From: Atriophallophorus winterbourni
Taxonomy: Eukaryota; Platyhelminthes; Trematoda; Plagiorchiida; Microphallidae
DNA: 64,000 bases
NCBI GenBank assembly: GCA_013407085.1
Contig: JACCGJ010013258.1
Span: 1 to 64,000 of the forward strand
Direction of reading: 5' to 3'
Shown here: piece by piece, positions 12,137 to 22,730 of the stretch
Layout: every line of letters begins with the position of its first letter
How positions within the stretch are numbered: the first letter of the stretch is position 1
The notes under the pieces: generated by a model
Database searches by the model: none
Told to the model about the DNA's origin: nothing
The model's input: only the letters and a program-made list of their open reading frames with translations
Made by a program: the position numbers and the translations under genes

Positions 12137-12238
12137 TTATATTCGCTTATTATATAGATATATATATAGATATATATATATAGATAGACAGATATATAGA
12201 TAAATAGATATATATATATAAATAGATATATAGATTGT

Positions 12239-12275
<37 letters not shown>

Positions 12276-12345
12276 GGAGAGATAGATAGAGAGCTAGATA
12301 GATATATAGATAGGTAGATAGTTTGATAGTGAGATAGATTTTGGT
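12137..12345. repeat. TAGA/TATA microsatellite
   Basis: About 200 bp of imperfect (TAGA)n and (TATAGA)n. It replaces the PLE upstream terminal repeat that copy A retains at the equivalent place. The minus-strand open frame across it is only the translation of the repeat. Confidence 0.9.
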
Positions 12346-12364
12346 TATCAAGAAAAACGAAAAA

Positions 12365-13500
12365 CCCCTTTACTTCCTCCGCAGATTTGAACAAGGATAT
12401 ACATGATTGGACTTCCTGGTTCAGAGATTTTACTCGTCAAATGCAGCACATTAAGAAAAGTCGAAGCTGTTTTCGCAGTGAAAAAAAACCTAGTTGAAAC
12501 ACTAGATCACATGCTAAACTCGAATTTCCTTGGTGTGCTGCTATCATCGCCGTTTCGGTGCGAAAGCCATCATTTGCACGTCAACAAGCATCTTCAAATC
12601 ACAACACCACAATCAGGGAAACCGCAACGCCAGGTAATTGGAGCGGTAGCTCTCTCTGACAATGAGACCAGCCGTTTATTCTACATCACTGATGGTTGAA
12701 CAAGAATGCGTTTTCTGATTGACACCTAAAACGAAATGAACGTCATTAGACCCACAGAATCAGAACGCTAAAACCACTCTTTGTTGAATCTACAAGCGGC
12801 CAACGGTACTCGAATAACGATATACTTCCAAAGAACACGCCCCATTGACCTCACTCTGCGACCAAACTTTCAATAGATTTCCACTGTTGCCTATTTCGAA
12901 ACCCCTATCATGGAAACCGATTTCATCTCACACTTTATTCTTTCGGTCATCGTGAGTACACGAAATTGCATTGACATTGTCACGAACAATAATGTTATCG
13001 CCCGTTTGCGTAATTCACGCATACAAACTATTCGAGTCCTTATTCCAAATAGTGCACAGAATGATGTTTTTCTAATGAGGGAATTTTCGGATTTCTGCAA
13101 ACCCTGTGCACCTCTCAAGAGCATGACATCGAACACCATTTTTCAACTTATTGACCCCACTTTTCAGTAGACCACGCAGACTGGCGAATAACAAACTCAA
13201 AGCTACCGAAAGAGAATTCGAGCATATGATGGAACCCGAAATAATCCGTCCATCAAATCCACATCCTCAGCATCTTCGATTCTTAGGAAAATTATGATTC
13301 AGTGAACCTAGCGATCCTGTCCACATTATAAATTTCAGAACTAATAATTGCCTAATTTTGTTACGCTCATCGTAGATCAGAACTTGGTTTCCCTTGTATA
13401 GTATGGGATAAAATCGACCATACTTTATAATTTTTAATAAGCGATTTATCAATATTGCATAAATTCACTAGTCCGTTAAATGAAACACCGAAATAAGCCT
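12365..13500 (+). pseudogene. Ty3/gypsy gag-protease-RT remnant, copy B
   Basis: Plus-strand counterpart of 3385-4480. In this copy the protease active-site region still reads RMRFLIDT near 12705-12730, but the next codon is TAA where the Gly of DTGA should be. Further on, METDFISHFILSVIVS matches the C-terminal half of retropepsin and frame 12910-13170 continues it; the RT start near 13180 is scrambled. The pair lets the ancestral protease be recognised even though both copies are dead. Confidence 0.75.
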
Positions 13501-13726
13501 CAGAAGAAAATAGGGCGAAATCGACATCCAAATTTAGAAAAACGATGTCGTCTCTCCTACGTCTGATTAGTTCGTTTCCATTACCCAGAATAATTGAAAT
13601 TTACGCTTTATACTGTTTCTAATAATGTTATTTTGACATAATAAAGCTTCATACTAATACAGGATCGATAATCAATGACAGTGACATAAGTTATTTTATA
13701 GCTTTGCGTGCGTAGCATTGATATAG

Positions 13727-14075
13727 ACAAACAACAAAGTTAACGCAAACAATATCTGGTGTCGTCGTATTCCAAAATTAACTACATATTGTAGTTATTG
13801 TACGCGATGTCTTTATCCTTCACCTGCACCACATTCAGCTGCAGAAATAGAACGCAATCAGATTTTTGAAGACGATTGCACCTCAGATGCCCATTCAAGA
13901 ATCGTATTTAACCAAACGCAAGATGTTCTGGTGAAACGGATAACGAATGCATCATCTACAAATCAATGTGATTCCATTGTAAAAAAGAGATTTATGCAAC
14001 TCTCATCAACTTATTCACTCACTCAGTCCTCTACGTGTCGGGTGGCACATGAGACGAAGGAAACTCGACATTAGT
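13727..14075 (+). other. Unrecognised open stretch of 116 codons
   Basis: An open plus-strand frame without an early ATG, bounded by TAG at 13724-13726 and TAG near 14076. It contains a cysteine-rich patch (WCRRIPKL, then YCSYCTRCLYPSP), followed by an acidic and serine/threonine-rich part, and its last 80 bp run antisense over the end of the RTE element. It could be an exon or a remnant of an unknown element; there is no homology evidence for either. Confidence 0.25.
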
Positions 14076-16668
14076 AGTTCTGGTTTGCCGCTGCTGCCGT
14101 TGCCGTCTCCACCGAGAAACCTTGTGCATGTAGTTCGCGTTTCAACGTTCCGCGCCAAGTTTCCTTGGGCTGTCACATTTTTCGTTTACCTTGCGGACGT
14201 CATTGAATGGCTTCCTTCGTATGCTAACTGGAATCCATCCTGCGGACAGAACCGAACAATCTCCACCGTCGTCTTTCGTCTACAGTAGATACCACATCCA
14301 GACCAGTTTATCCTAGGAGCTCTTCATTAGAAATGGTGTGTGGCCAAAACATCCGCAGAATTTTCTCAAGCACTTAGTTTGGAACACGTTTATCCTGCGC
14401 CTAATGGCAGCGCATACAGCAACACACTCAGAACATTGCTCATGAAGAGACTGATCTTCGTGTTAATGCTGAGAGCGGAGAATTTTTAAATGGAATTCAG
14501 TATGCAGAATGCTTGATTCGCCTTTTTGATCCTTCTACTGACCTTATTTTCACAGTCACCATTAACAGTCAGTTTGCTCCCAAGATAGACTGTATCTGTA
14601 ACCTCACTGAGTGGTTGACCGTTCATGAACACCGGTGGTTGCTCTGGAACATTCCTTGACATTACCTCCGATTTGCTCGCGTTAATTTTGAACCCACCGT
14701 CTTGCCAAATTCGGATAGTCGATCGCTTTTGCTCTGGATGTCACCGATCTTACACACCAAGAAGGCAACATCATACCCATAGTCGAGGTCTTCTAGCGGT
14801 CCCGCTGGAATCCATGGAATGCCTGTTGCCCTGCCATCGGTCACCTGTCTTATAATCCAGTCTTTTGTTAGGGTGAAGATATCGGTAAGAGCATACATCA
14901 TTGCCTCACTCTCGTGTGAACCTCAAACTTCTCAGGTAGCATTCCATTGTGAGCGACTTGGTATTCAAACTTCTAATGAAAGGTTTTTATTAGATTTACT
15001 ATCATTCATGGTATACCGAAATGACGTAGGATTTCCCATAACACTGGTCGGTGAACGCTATCAAAAGCCTTCGGGAAGTCATTGTAGACCACACATTGCT
15101 TTGCATTCTATTCATGCGTCTCATTCAAGATGTGACGGAGGACAAAGATTTGGACCATGCAAGATTTTACTTTCCTGAACCCGGCTTGCTCTTCTCGTAA
15201 AATGGATTCAACTGCATTACAGACACGTCGGAGAATGATGCGGCATAATACTATGCTCGTCACTGATAGAATCTCAATACCTCGTCAGTTGGTGCAGTAG
15301 CTCGAGTCACCTTTCTTCGGAAGTTTGATTATAGTACCCGAACGCCGGGCGTCCGTTATCTGCTCTGTATCCCAGATGTTCTAGAATAGGTATCGCAAAA
15401 TTTCGGCGGCTCTTCAGTTTCCGCCTTGAGCAGTTCAACATTCACTCCATCGTCACCTGGTGCGTCCCCTATTATTCAACCTCTGGATAGCAAATTGCAC
15501 CTCTTGGAGGCTGATGGGGTCTGTCTTGACGTCGAGGTCTGAAGCTACCTCAGTAAATTCGCGTTTCTTTGAGGCGGTGGGCGGTTAGGTATGAGCTCAA
15601 AATGTTCTTGCCATCTGACTTAATATTCTCTCGCATCAGTTATACATCTCCACCCTGGATCCTCACTTGTTGATAGTTTGCCTGACTACGATTGGAGAGC
15701 GCTCGATTAATCTGATTTAACGTTGTCAAATCATTCATTCAGCACGCCCCTTTTGCTTGTCAGGTTTTCCACATACCGTCTGTTGTCCTTCCTCGCTGAT
15801 TTTTTACCCTCTTTATCTCTCATTTTATACTCTTTAGTGATTGTATTAGTTTCAATAGACTGTTTTTCGCTCAGCATGCGTTTCATTAAATCTTTTCTCT
15901 CTTCTATAAGTTGCCATGTTTTCCACGAGATCCACGAAGCTGTGTCTCTCTGTCTGATCCTGAGGATTTTATCTCTGACTGCCTTACATATGTGCGGTTG
16001 AAAACATCAATCGTCATTGAATCATTGAGCCAAGCGATGGCTTCCTCTCTTAGTATGTTGCCGGAAGCTTTCCTTGTGGCTTCATCGCTCAGCTTATTCA
16101 CATTTAACCGTGGGCTGCGCTGAATTTCGATATTTGCCCTTCTCGGTTTCAAACAAATCTTTTCCACAACCAGAGAATAGTCGCTACTAATATCGGCACC
16201 ACGCATAACCCTCATTGTAACGAGCGCCTCCATTTACCATTTATCATCATGTGATCCATTTGACTTTCTGTTTTGCCGTCCGGAGTGGACCAGGTTATTT
16301 TATGGATGTTTTTGTGAGGAAATAGGGTGCCTCTAAAGGACAGATCGTTCTCTTCGCAGAAGTCAAGTAGCCTCTCCCCTTTGTCATTCTGTAGACCAAC
16401 ACCATGCACTTCCATTGTACGCTCTCTGCCCGTATTTACAATTTCGGTTCAAGCGTTAAAATCTACCATTAGCACCAGTAGGTCGTGCTTCGGGATGATC
16501 CTCAAGACTGATTGCATGGCTTCGTAGAACCTGTTTTTCTCCTGTTGGACTGTATCTTCTGTTGGAGCGTATGCTGCCACAATCGAGAGTTTGCAAAAGC
16601 TCGAGTTTAGTCTACCATATCGGAATCGCTCGTTTACACACTTCCGATGCATGATCGTGAAGCTGGTC
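13990..16668 (-). pseudogene. RTE-clade LINE, main part (EN C-half, RT, tail)
   Basis: Minus strand. The apurinic-type endonuclease half near 16652-16212 reads SIVAAYAPTEDTVQQEKNRF, VDFNA, NTGRERTMEVHGVG, TLFPHKNIHKITWSTPDGK, all hallmark RTE blocks. RT follows from about 15900 to 14640 and includes GPLEDLDYGYDVAF (14780-14740), where the catalytic YADD has become YGYD. The C-terminal RTE tail near 14360-14040 has RRRWRLFG and QRPQGKRK. A stop after VDFNA (16449-16451) and many frameshifts make it inactive. Its 5' part continues at 18220-18560, beyond an inserted CR1 copy. Confidence 0.8.
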
Positions 16669-18195
16669 TTTATTCAATTCAATTTAATTTTAATGGTCTA
16701 AAAAGCATATAGCTGTACAAAAAACCACAGAATAATATGACAACAACAAATAATATAACAGGCAAAAAATGGGATTAGATTGCTTACTGGGCAGTTCAAA
16801 AATCAAGTAAATATCCAAGGGCAGAAATTGTTTTCGATTGGTGGGATAACAAATGTAGGTGTATGGTGTTATGATGTATAGTTTCCTTCAATGCACGGGT
16901 CACGCTCATTTTCTAAGTTAACACTCAAAAGTCTGGGTTTATCCTGATGAGGTGAATCACGTCGTCTAGTTGAACGAGTCAATGCTAACGACACTACAGT
17001 TCCAATTTTCATAAGTTCACACAGTTCCATCCATTTTTCTTCATCATGCCTTTGACGGTCTTTGAAGAGAGTGCATTTTGGCTCAGGAACGTCAGTACAA
17101 ATGACACACAAAAATTGTGCCTTACGATTCGTGGAGATGTTACTTCGTTTCACCAATGCATTATCTGTTTTGGGATCAGTTTGTTGTTAAACGGCTCGCT
17201 TTTTATTCTCGGATTGTGTGGAATTTGTTTCAGACCTTTTAAGGCATGCGTATCACGGGAACGGCTCAGTTGTTCTGAATTGCTAGGTCGAATGTCCGTA
17301 TGTTCATCATCGCATTTTTTGCCTCCTTGCTTCCTTAGAAACGGGGATGAAACATGATCTTCACACTCAAGTCTAGGCTTCAGTTTGCTAATTAATAAGT
17401 CATTTATCAAACCTTCAATTCTCTGTATGTGGTCCTCTAAAGTCAACACCCCCATATTAGTTTCAGTCTGTGAGCTCGCAGTCGTCTTTGTACAGTTTCT
17501 AGGTTCAATTTTGCATACATGACAGATAAAGCATACTCCTGGCATTTCATTTTTATTGATAATTGCAATAGCATCATCAGTCAGGGTAACATCACACTTC
17601 ATATTAACTTTATCGTGACAAATAAAACAACTAGCGTGTCGGGCATTGTGACTAACCGCCTTTCGACAAATTTTGCACATGTGACCGCCTTCACTGAGCT
17701 CCGCTCGTAAGGTCATGACGCCGGGGTGAAAAGATTTATCGATCGATCTGTGTGGTAAATGGTTGTGCGCGCGTTGGCACGTATGAAACGAAGTCGGGTC
17801 CGAAGCGGATTTAAGGTAATTGGAAGTGGGTGTGTGAATAATCTGTCCACAGGAAAGGTGGGTAACGAAATTCGCCCTAGCTCCTTCAGATTGGTTCCGA
17901 TTATCCGGTCCAATGTGTCACGCGAAGTGAGACAGCGAGCTCCTTCAAATGGTGGCAAACTCAATCCAATATTCAGTGTTGCACACAAACTTGCCCGAGT
18001 AGGTCTAGTTTGGTTCAATATGTAGAAAACTGATTTTTCTCAGATTGCTTGTTCTGCCACCGAAAATGGTATGAACACAATGCTTGTGTTAAGAGGAGTC
18101 CAAAAAGGTAAAAATTATCCAGATAGGACGAGTTGGGAATGAAGTCGATCCAAAAACGCAAGAGCACGAATAATGCGACCGCACAGCACACAATC
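16669..18195 (-). mobile_element. ORF1-only CR1 derivative (CR1-V) nested in the RTE
   Basis: Minus-strand CR1-like copy with apparently complete ends. Its 5' leader near 18170-18010 matches the leader of CR1-II at 36260-36450 (shared TCGTCCTATCTGGATA-like blocks). ORF1 follows, and the copy ends in a 3' tail of ATTGAATT-type repeats at 16670-16700. The 3' sequence 16670-16890 matches the 3' end of CR1-VI (54020-54262), including the last codons of ORF2. Nearly all of ORF2 is deleted. This resembles the ORF1-only HAL1 derivatives of mammalian L1, which depend on a partner for RT. Confidence 0.75.
16869..17716 (-). pseudogene. CR1-V ORF1 (PHD-type finger protein, frameshifted)
   Basis: Two overlapping frames, 17716-17150 and 17156-16869, form one ORF1 broken by a frameshift near 17153. 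The first part has a PHD-type finger (CKIC, CFIC, H/N-MKCD with N where the finger's His should be, CFICHVC) and a short helical segment (LEDHIQRIEGLINDLL). The second has the central nucleic-acid-binding-like domain (FLCVICTDVPEPK, LTRSTRRRDSPHQ, PRLLSVNLENERD). After ENERD the sequence jumps to the ORF2 C terminus (CIEGNYTS, stop), marking the deletion junction. In CR1-type LINEs ORF1 is an RNA-binding partner of the RT. Confidence 0.7.
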
Positions 18196-18219
18196 CCCAA
18201 ATGTTTTATGCTTGCAAGC

Positions 18220-18560
18220 AGAGCGACTCCATTGTGATGGAGGATATCTTGCTTTCCTTACCAGATAATAGTCTCACCATTGTCTAGGTTTCTCTGACCA
18301 GAGCCAGTCTATCTCACCTCGAACATTTCAAGTATACTCATATCATACCTGTTGAGCTCATGTATGGCTTGAGACAGCTTGCCAGCTTGATACAGCGTTC
18401 GAACGTTTCTGCAACCGATAATTATCGTTCTTTTCGGCGTAGGGAGATCGGTTATCATGGTAAAAACTTCCTATCAGCTTTCATCTCCATCCGTCATGGG
18501 ACCTTCTGTGAGGTTCGCGTCCTTCTTGTAGCCATTGCTGAGTAGAATTTTCGGATCCGT
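18220..18560 (-). pseudogene. RTE-clade LINE, 5' part of the endonuclease
   Basis: Minus strand from 18460 to 18215 reads IIIGCRNVRTLYQAGKLSQ, then a helix segment ending YDMSILEMFEVR, GQRNLDNGETII and HNGVALLASIKHL. These are the first conserved blocks of an RTE endonuclease (WNVRTL, L-x-x-SE-x-R, GVAL). The next blocks occur only at 16650, so the two pieces are one element split by CR1-V. Confidence 0.75.
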
Positions 18561-18804
18561 TGTCATCGTTCCCGTGGGTGAACTATATATTTAGAAAATT
18601 TTTGCTCTGCTTTAAATCAACACACGTCCGAAGCTCGTTGCTGACTCGCACCACCGTCCACAACTATAGATATCAAACTGTGAAGCACCAAACCATAACA
18701 TCTCATCTGGTGCTGCAACTTTGCAACACAAGGCCTTTGCTTTCAGTTTCGTGCTGAATAATGAACAATTAAGTTATGTCTACATTGTGATGGAAAATGT
18801 TTGT

Positions 18805-18990
18805 GACTGATCGGAGAATCATGATCTTGAAAACATAAAGTTTCCAAAAATCGGTGAGAGTACTTTATTGGTAACGTTTTGCTCCCGACACGGGATCTCC
18901 GTGAGACCAGGGGAGTCAGTACAAACAGAGATCAAGCTTGAATTGAATTCACCTGACCATTCATAAGCTGGTTACCAACTGCACAGTCCA
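18805..18990 (-). mobile_element. Isolated PLE pseudo-LTR fragment
   Basis: Starts with GATCGGAGAATCATGATC, like the edge of PLE-A's repeat at 422. It carries a hammerhead-like core on the minus strand near 18905-18860: CTCACGG for the core, a 6-bp stem CTCCCG-type arm closed by TGT, then AAAACGTTACCAATAAA. The stem II sequence differs from PLE-A to -C, so it belongs to another PLE subfamily. No coding part is attached. Confidence 0.6.
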
Positions 18991-18999
18991 TAGTGCGTT

Positions 19000-19610
19000 C
19001 TGCGCTCGTTAAGAAGGAAGGTCGGTATAATCCCTTAGTTGTTTTTGTCATGGCAGGGGTGAATGAAATCTACTGACAGATTAGCGCGATTGCTCAATTA
19101 GTGCGCACTATAGGGGATACGCACGCTAATGTTTATCCTAAAACAATTTCTGCCGTGCCGTACGGTCACATTATTTCAGCTCCTGTTAATCAGGACATAC
19201 TGTTCTTACACTTACATGTACGTAGATATTTTATACCTTTCTGTACTACACTCGGAATCAGCTTTCTGGATATGCCACTCTCGTAGCGCTATTCGATAAT
19301 ACGATCAAATTAGAATTTATCGTGATTTTCCCATATTTGATCTATGAGTGCAACTCTGTTAAAAATATTCAAGTCCTCAAATGGATTAAGTCACCGGCAA
19401 GATCTTATTCTTCGCCGTTATATATTCAAAGTCGTGAGAGCAACTACCAAAGCGCATCTCCGAAATCAATTCAGAATTTATTTTAATCGGTAAACAGCGC
19501 TTTTCGTCGCGCTCACCATATTTATCATCGATCGCTCTACAAAATCACTGCCTGTGCACACACAACTGAACAAAACTGCCATTTTCCTTCTTCTTCAATG
19601 CTGACCGGAT
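19000..19610. other. Unassigned DNA
   Basis: No recognised gene or element. A 61-codon plus frame at 19101-19286 has no features. Confidence 0.35.
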
Positions 19611-19614
19611 GACC

Positions 19615-19990
19615 TTGAAAGGATACAAAGCGCCCCGGGATGCATGTGGACGGTTTGCTGAAAGTCATTGAGTCCTAAGGCGAGTTCTGTAACGTGTTAC
19701 GCCTGCTTGTTTGAAGTGCATACAAAATGCGACAAATCGCTGACCTCAGAATAAGTGTCGGTTAATAATCAAGATAATTATCCTAGTGTCTTTTTTGTTT
19801 GTCTGGTTTGCAAGGCCAAATCAACACCGTCAGCCTCGCCTGCGAAAACCCTTTGAATATGATATTGAGACGCATCTTAATGGAATGGAATCCAGTATAC
19901 AAATATTGAAATGAACTGCAAATGATCGTCATGAAGGCACTGTCGTTACTTGACATAGATGCTACCGCGGATTTAAAGAGCTACTAGATT
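19615..19990 (+). pseudogene. CR1-like ORF1 fragment (PHD-type finger)
   Basis: Plus-strand pieces near 19670-19830 read SSVTCYACLFEVHTKCDKSL, a stop, then SVFFVCLVCKAK. This is the second half of the PHD-type finger (C-x-x-C, H-x-x-C-D, C-x-x-C) seen in the CR1 ORF1 proteins here. A helical piece (YDIETHLNGMESSIQILK) follows. Several stops; only a scrap of the element remains. Confidence 0.6.
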
Positions 19991-20299
19991 TAAACCCGTT
20001 ATGCAACTATGTTTACGAATGCACCCGGAGAAGAGTTTCCGAACGCTCTCTGTCTTGGATTTGGTGTTAACATCGGAAGGACAATCTGCCGTTCCTTATT
20101 AACGCGACGAATTGCGTATATATAATCAACTGTAAGGGTTACTCGGACAAATGTACACAAAAATTGATTCAGTAAGAAGTTACGCAATTCCCGTGAATAT
20201 CAAACCACGCTGAGGCGGTTGAGACAACGATAGCTGGTAAGAATACTGTCAATAAGGTGGATGAGGCTGATATTTCCACAATCTGCAGTCCGGTCCTGC

Positions 20300-22730
20300 A
20301 GCGAAATCAAGAATTTATGGTTAAAAGAAGTTAATTGTTTACAACACCACAGGATTACGGTATGAATAAAAAAAATAAAATAGTATAAAACAATAGGGAA
20401 TATCAAATGTAAGGCATACGAATGTTATTCTTTTGCATATATGTGTCCAACTTCGCTTTAAACGCCGCCAGACAAGGAGAGTCCACCACATGTTGGGGTA
20501 GGGAATCCCAAAGAAATATAGCACGTACGGCGAAAAAAAGGCGCCGACAATCAGTACGGAAGATTAGAACGTAAAAGGATAAGGTATGTTCGCGTGTCAC
20601 TTTCCCATCACACACATCGAGCAATGGTTTTAGTGGATATCCTTCAGTAGACACAATTCTATATGACAGGATAATATCGCGTCGTATCCTTCTTTGTGTG
20701 GAGTCGCATAGACCCACACGTCGCCATCTTTCGGTGTGCGGAACATTGCGAAGACCCATCACTAAAATTGTTGCTCCATGATAGATTTTATAGAAGCGAG
20801 TAATGTCTTTTAGCAGCAAAAGGGCCCAGACCTCTACTGCATGCTTCATCGTAGGGCGAAGGATGACATTGGTTATTCTTGGTAACGTTACCAGAGAGAA
20901 TCTTCCAAATATTCTTCGAAAGATACCTAACAATCTGTTTGCCCGTCAATATATGATCTGGCAGTGCGTTGTTCTATTTAGGTTTCCGCTAAGCCAAACT
21001 CCAAGAAATTTTCTAACGCACATCATGCTAGGTTTTCCTCCCTCAATCGATAGATCCAAGAAACATTCTTGTCAAGTTGAAGCATTTCCATTTTTTTCAT
21101 GTTGAATGACATGACATTCATGACCGCCCAATTCGACACGCTGTCCAGAGCCATTTGCAGTTTCTCACAATCCTCTGTAGAACTTATTGACGTACAAATT
21201 TTCATACCATCTGCGAACAGGAAAATTTAATAACGATATGAGTGTAAAATCATTTATGTACAGCAGGAAGGAGAGCGGGCCTAGAACACATCCTTGTGGG
21301 ACTCCAATGGTGGTTTTGAACGTTAATATAGAGCTCCGTTAACTGTGACTTTGGCGTCGCGATCTGGCAGACAGTCACAAAAAATGAGAGGAGTAGTTCA
21401 CATAATTCTGAACGCATCATCTGCTGCAAAAGCAGTTGATGATTGACCCTGTCAAAAGTTTTCGAAATTTTTACGTAACGGACGTAAATGAGAGAACTTC
21501 TATCCAACACTTTCCTCTCTCCAATGCTATGAGAATATGTTTGAGACAGGATCGATGAGATCGAAATGCATGCTGTGCTGGTAAAATCAAATAAATCGGT
21601 TCAAAGTGTGCATCTATTCTTTTTGAGACTATACGTTTCATGACATTAGCATTAACAGGTTAAATTGTGACAGGACGATTATTTGCAGCCTCAGGTTGGC
21701 AGCTGTTTGTAAAAATATGTGTTATCACGCCGGATGTCCAATTTTTCGGTAACACTCCCTTAAGCAACGAATAGTCAAACGGGCTAGAGAGCAAGCTACA
21801 CAGTTGACAATGACAGAACATGAACACATCAGGTTTGATCTTATTCGCTGCTGGGGATTTTCTTACAGTAAGATTGACCAGATGAATTGCATCAATCATT
21901 TCATTTATCTACATATCGCACAATGTTTCGATTCCTGTTCCGATTGAATACTCAAAATGTTCCACGAAAACCTTTGGAACGAAAACTTTTGAGTAGTAAA
22001 TTGCCAGAGCATTCACGGTTTCCAACGCTGTTTCAGTGAGTTTTTCAACATTCTGAATGGGAAAGATACCTGGGTTGACTTTTGTTTTCGCGTTTATGAT
22101 TTTGTATAGTAACTCAGGGTTGAATTTCATTTTTTACAGGAGCAACAATCGGTGCACTTCCTTATTCTCTCGAATAAGTGCAGCGACTTTGTTGCGTAAC
22201 ATAAGGAACTGTTGTCAAGAAGTATAAGTATTGTTAACTTTGTGCTGCACCCACGCTGCTCGCTTCAGTGCTATCCACTTTTTTGTTCTGTTGCGGACAA
22301 CACAATGAAATATATGTAAGAAACTTTTCAGAAAGATCTGCGAGTTGCCGTCTATCTTTAGTTCCAAAGAACCTACATATTCTTTTCATTGCGAGTCAGG
22401 TCTCATGTTGTCCGTCTGAAAATGCGGAATCTGCACGAGCTATTATCTCAGGAAAAATTTATCTACCTCTCGAACCACCCCATTGCTGACTACTACAAAC
22501 ATTGTCGAACACAAGCACTAGATGGTCGCTGAGACCCAGCGGAGTCTGCAATTCGATAGAACGTTCTTTCAATATAAACACGAAATTCAAGACAGAGGTG
22601 CCGTCGGAATCTCTATTCCGGGTGTATTCGTGAACATGGCTGTATAGCGGTATCGAATCATGTTCCTCTCTGAATCGGTATTCTAGATTTTTCAGGAAGT
22701 GATCCTCCGTAAGATAAAGGGCGGATAGAT
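20300..22730 (-). mobile_element. CR1-III, 5'-truncated CR1-like LINE
   Basis: Minus strand. It begins inside the endonuclease (NLSALYLTEDHFLKNLEYRF near 22720-22660, then LGLSDHLVLVF near 22530). The pre-RT linker (NPELLYKIINAKTKVNPGIF, 22120-22060), scattered RT blocks (KTFDRVNHQLLLQQ near 21460-21420; DGMKICTSISSTEDCEKLQ near 21210) and a 176-codon C-terminal frame 20933-20403 ending in KLDTYMQKNN follow. The 3' end near 20300-20340 has an AAATTCTTGATT-type tail. RT is broken by many stops and the FADD motif is not recoverable. Its truncated 5' end abuts PLE-C. Confidence 0.8.

Larger units (their letters stand above)
9275..13665. repeat. Segmental duplication, copy B
   Basis: Second copy of the composite segment described at 1-4873. 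The left breakpoint is visible here because 9274 and below do not match anything at the window start. It keeps about 120 bp near 11690-11810 that copy A has lost (PLE-C keeps the equivalent), so copy A carries the deletion. Confidence 0.85.

Noticed and set aside
12137..12394. 85-codon minus-strand frame made of I/S/Y/L repeats
   Set aside because: It is the translation of the TAGA/TATA microsatellite.
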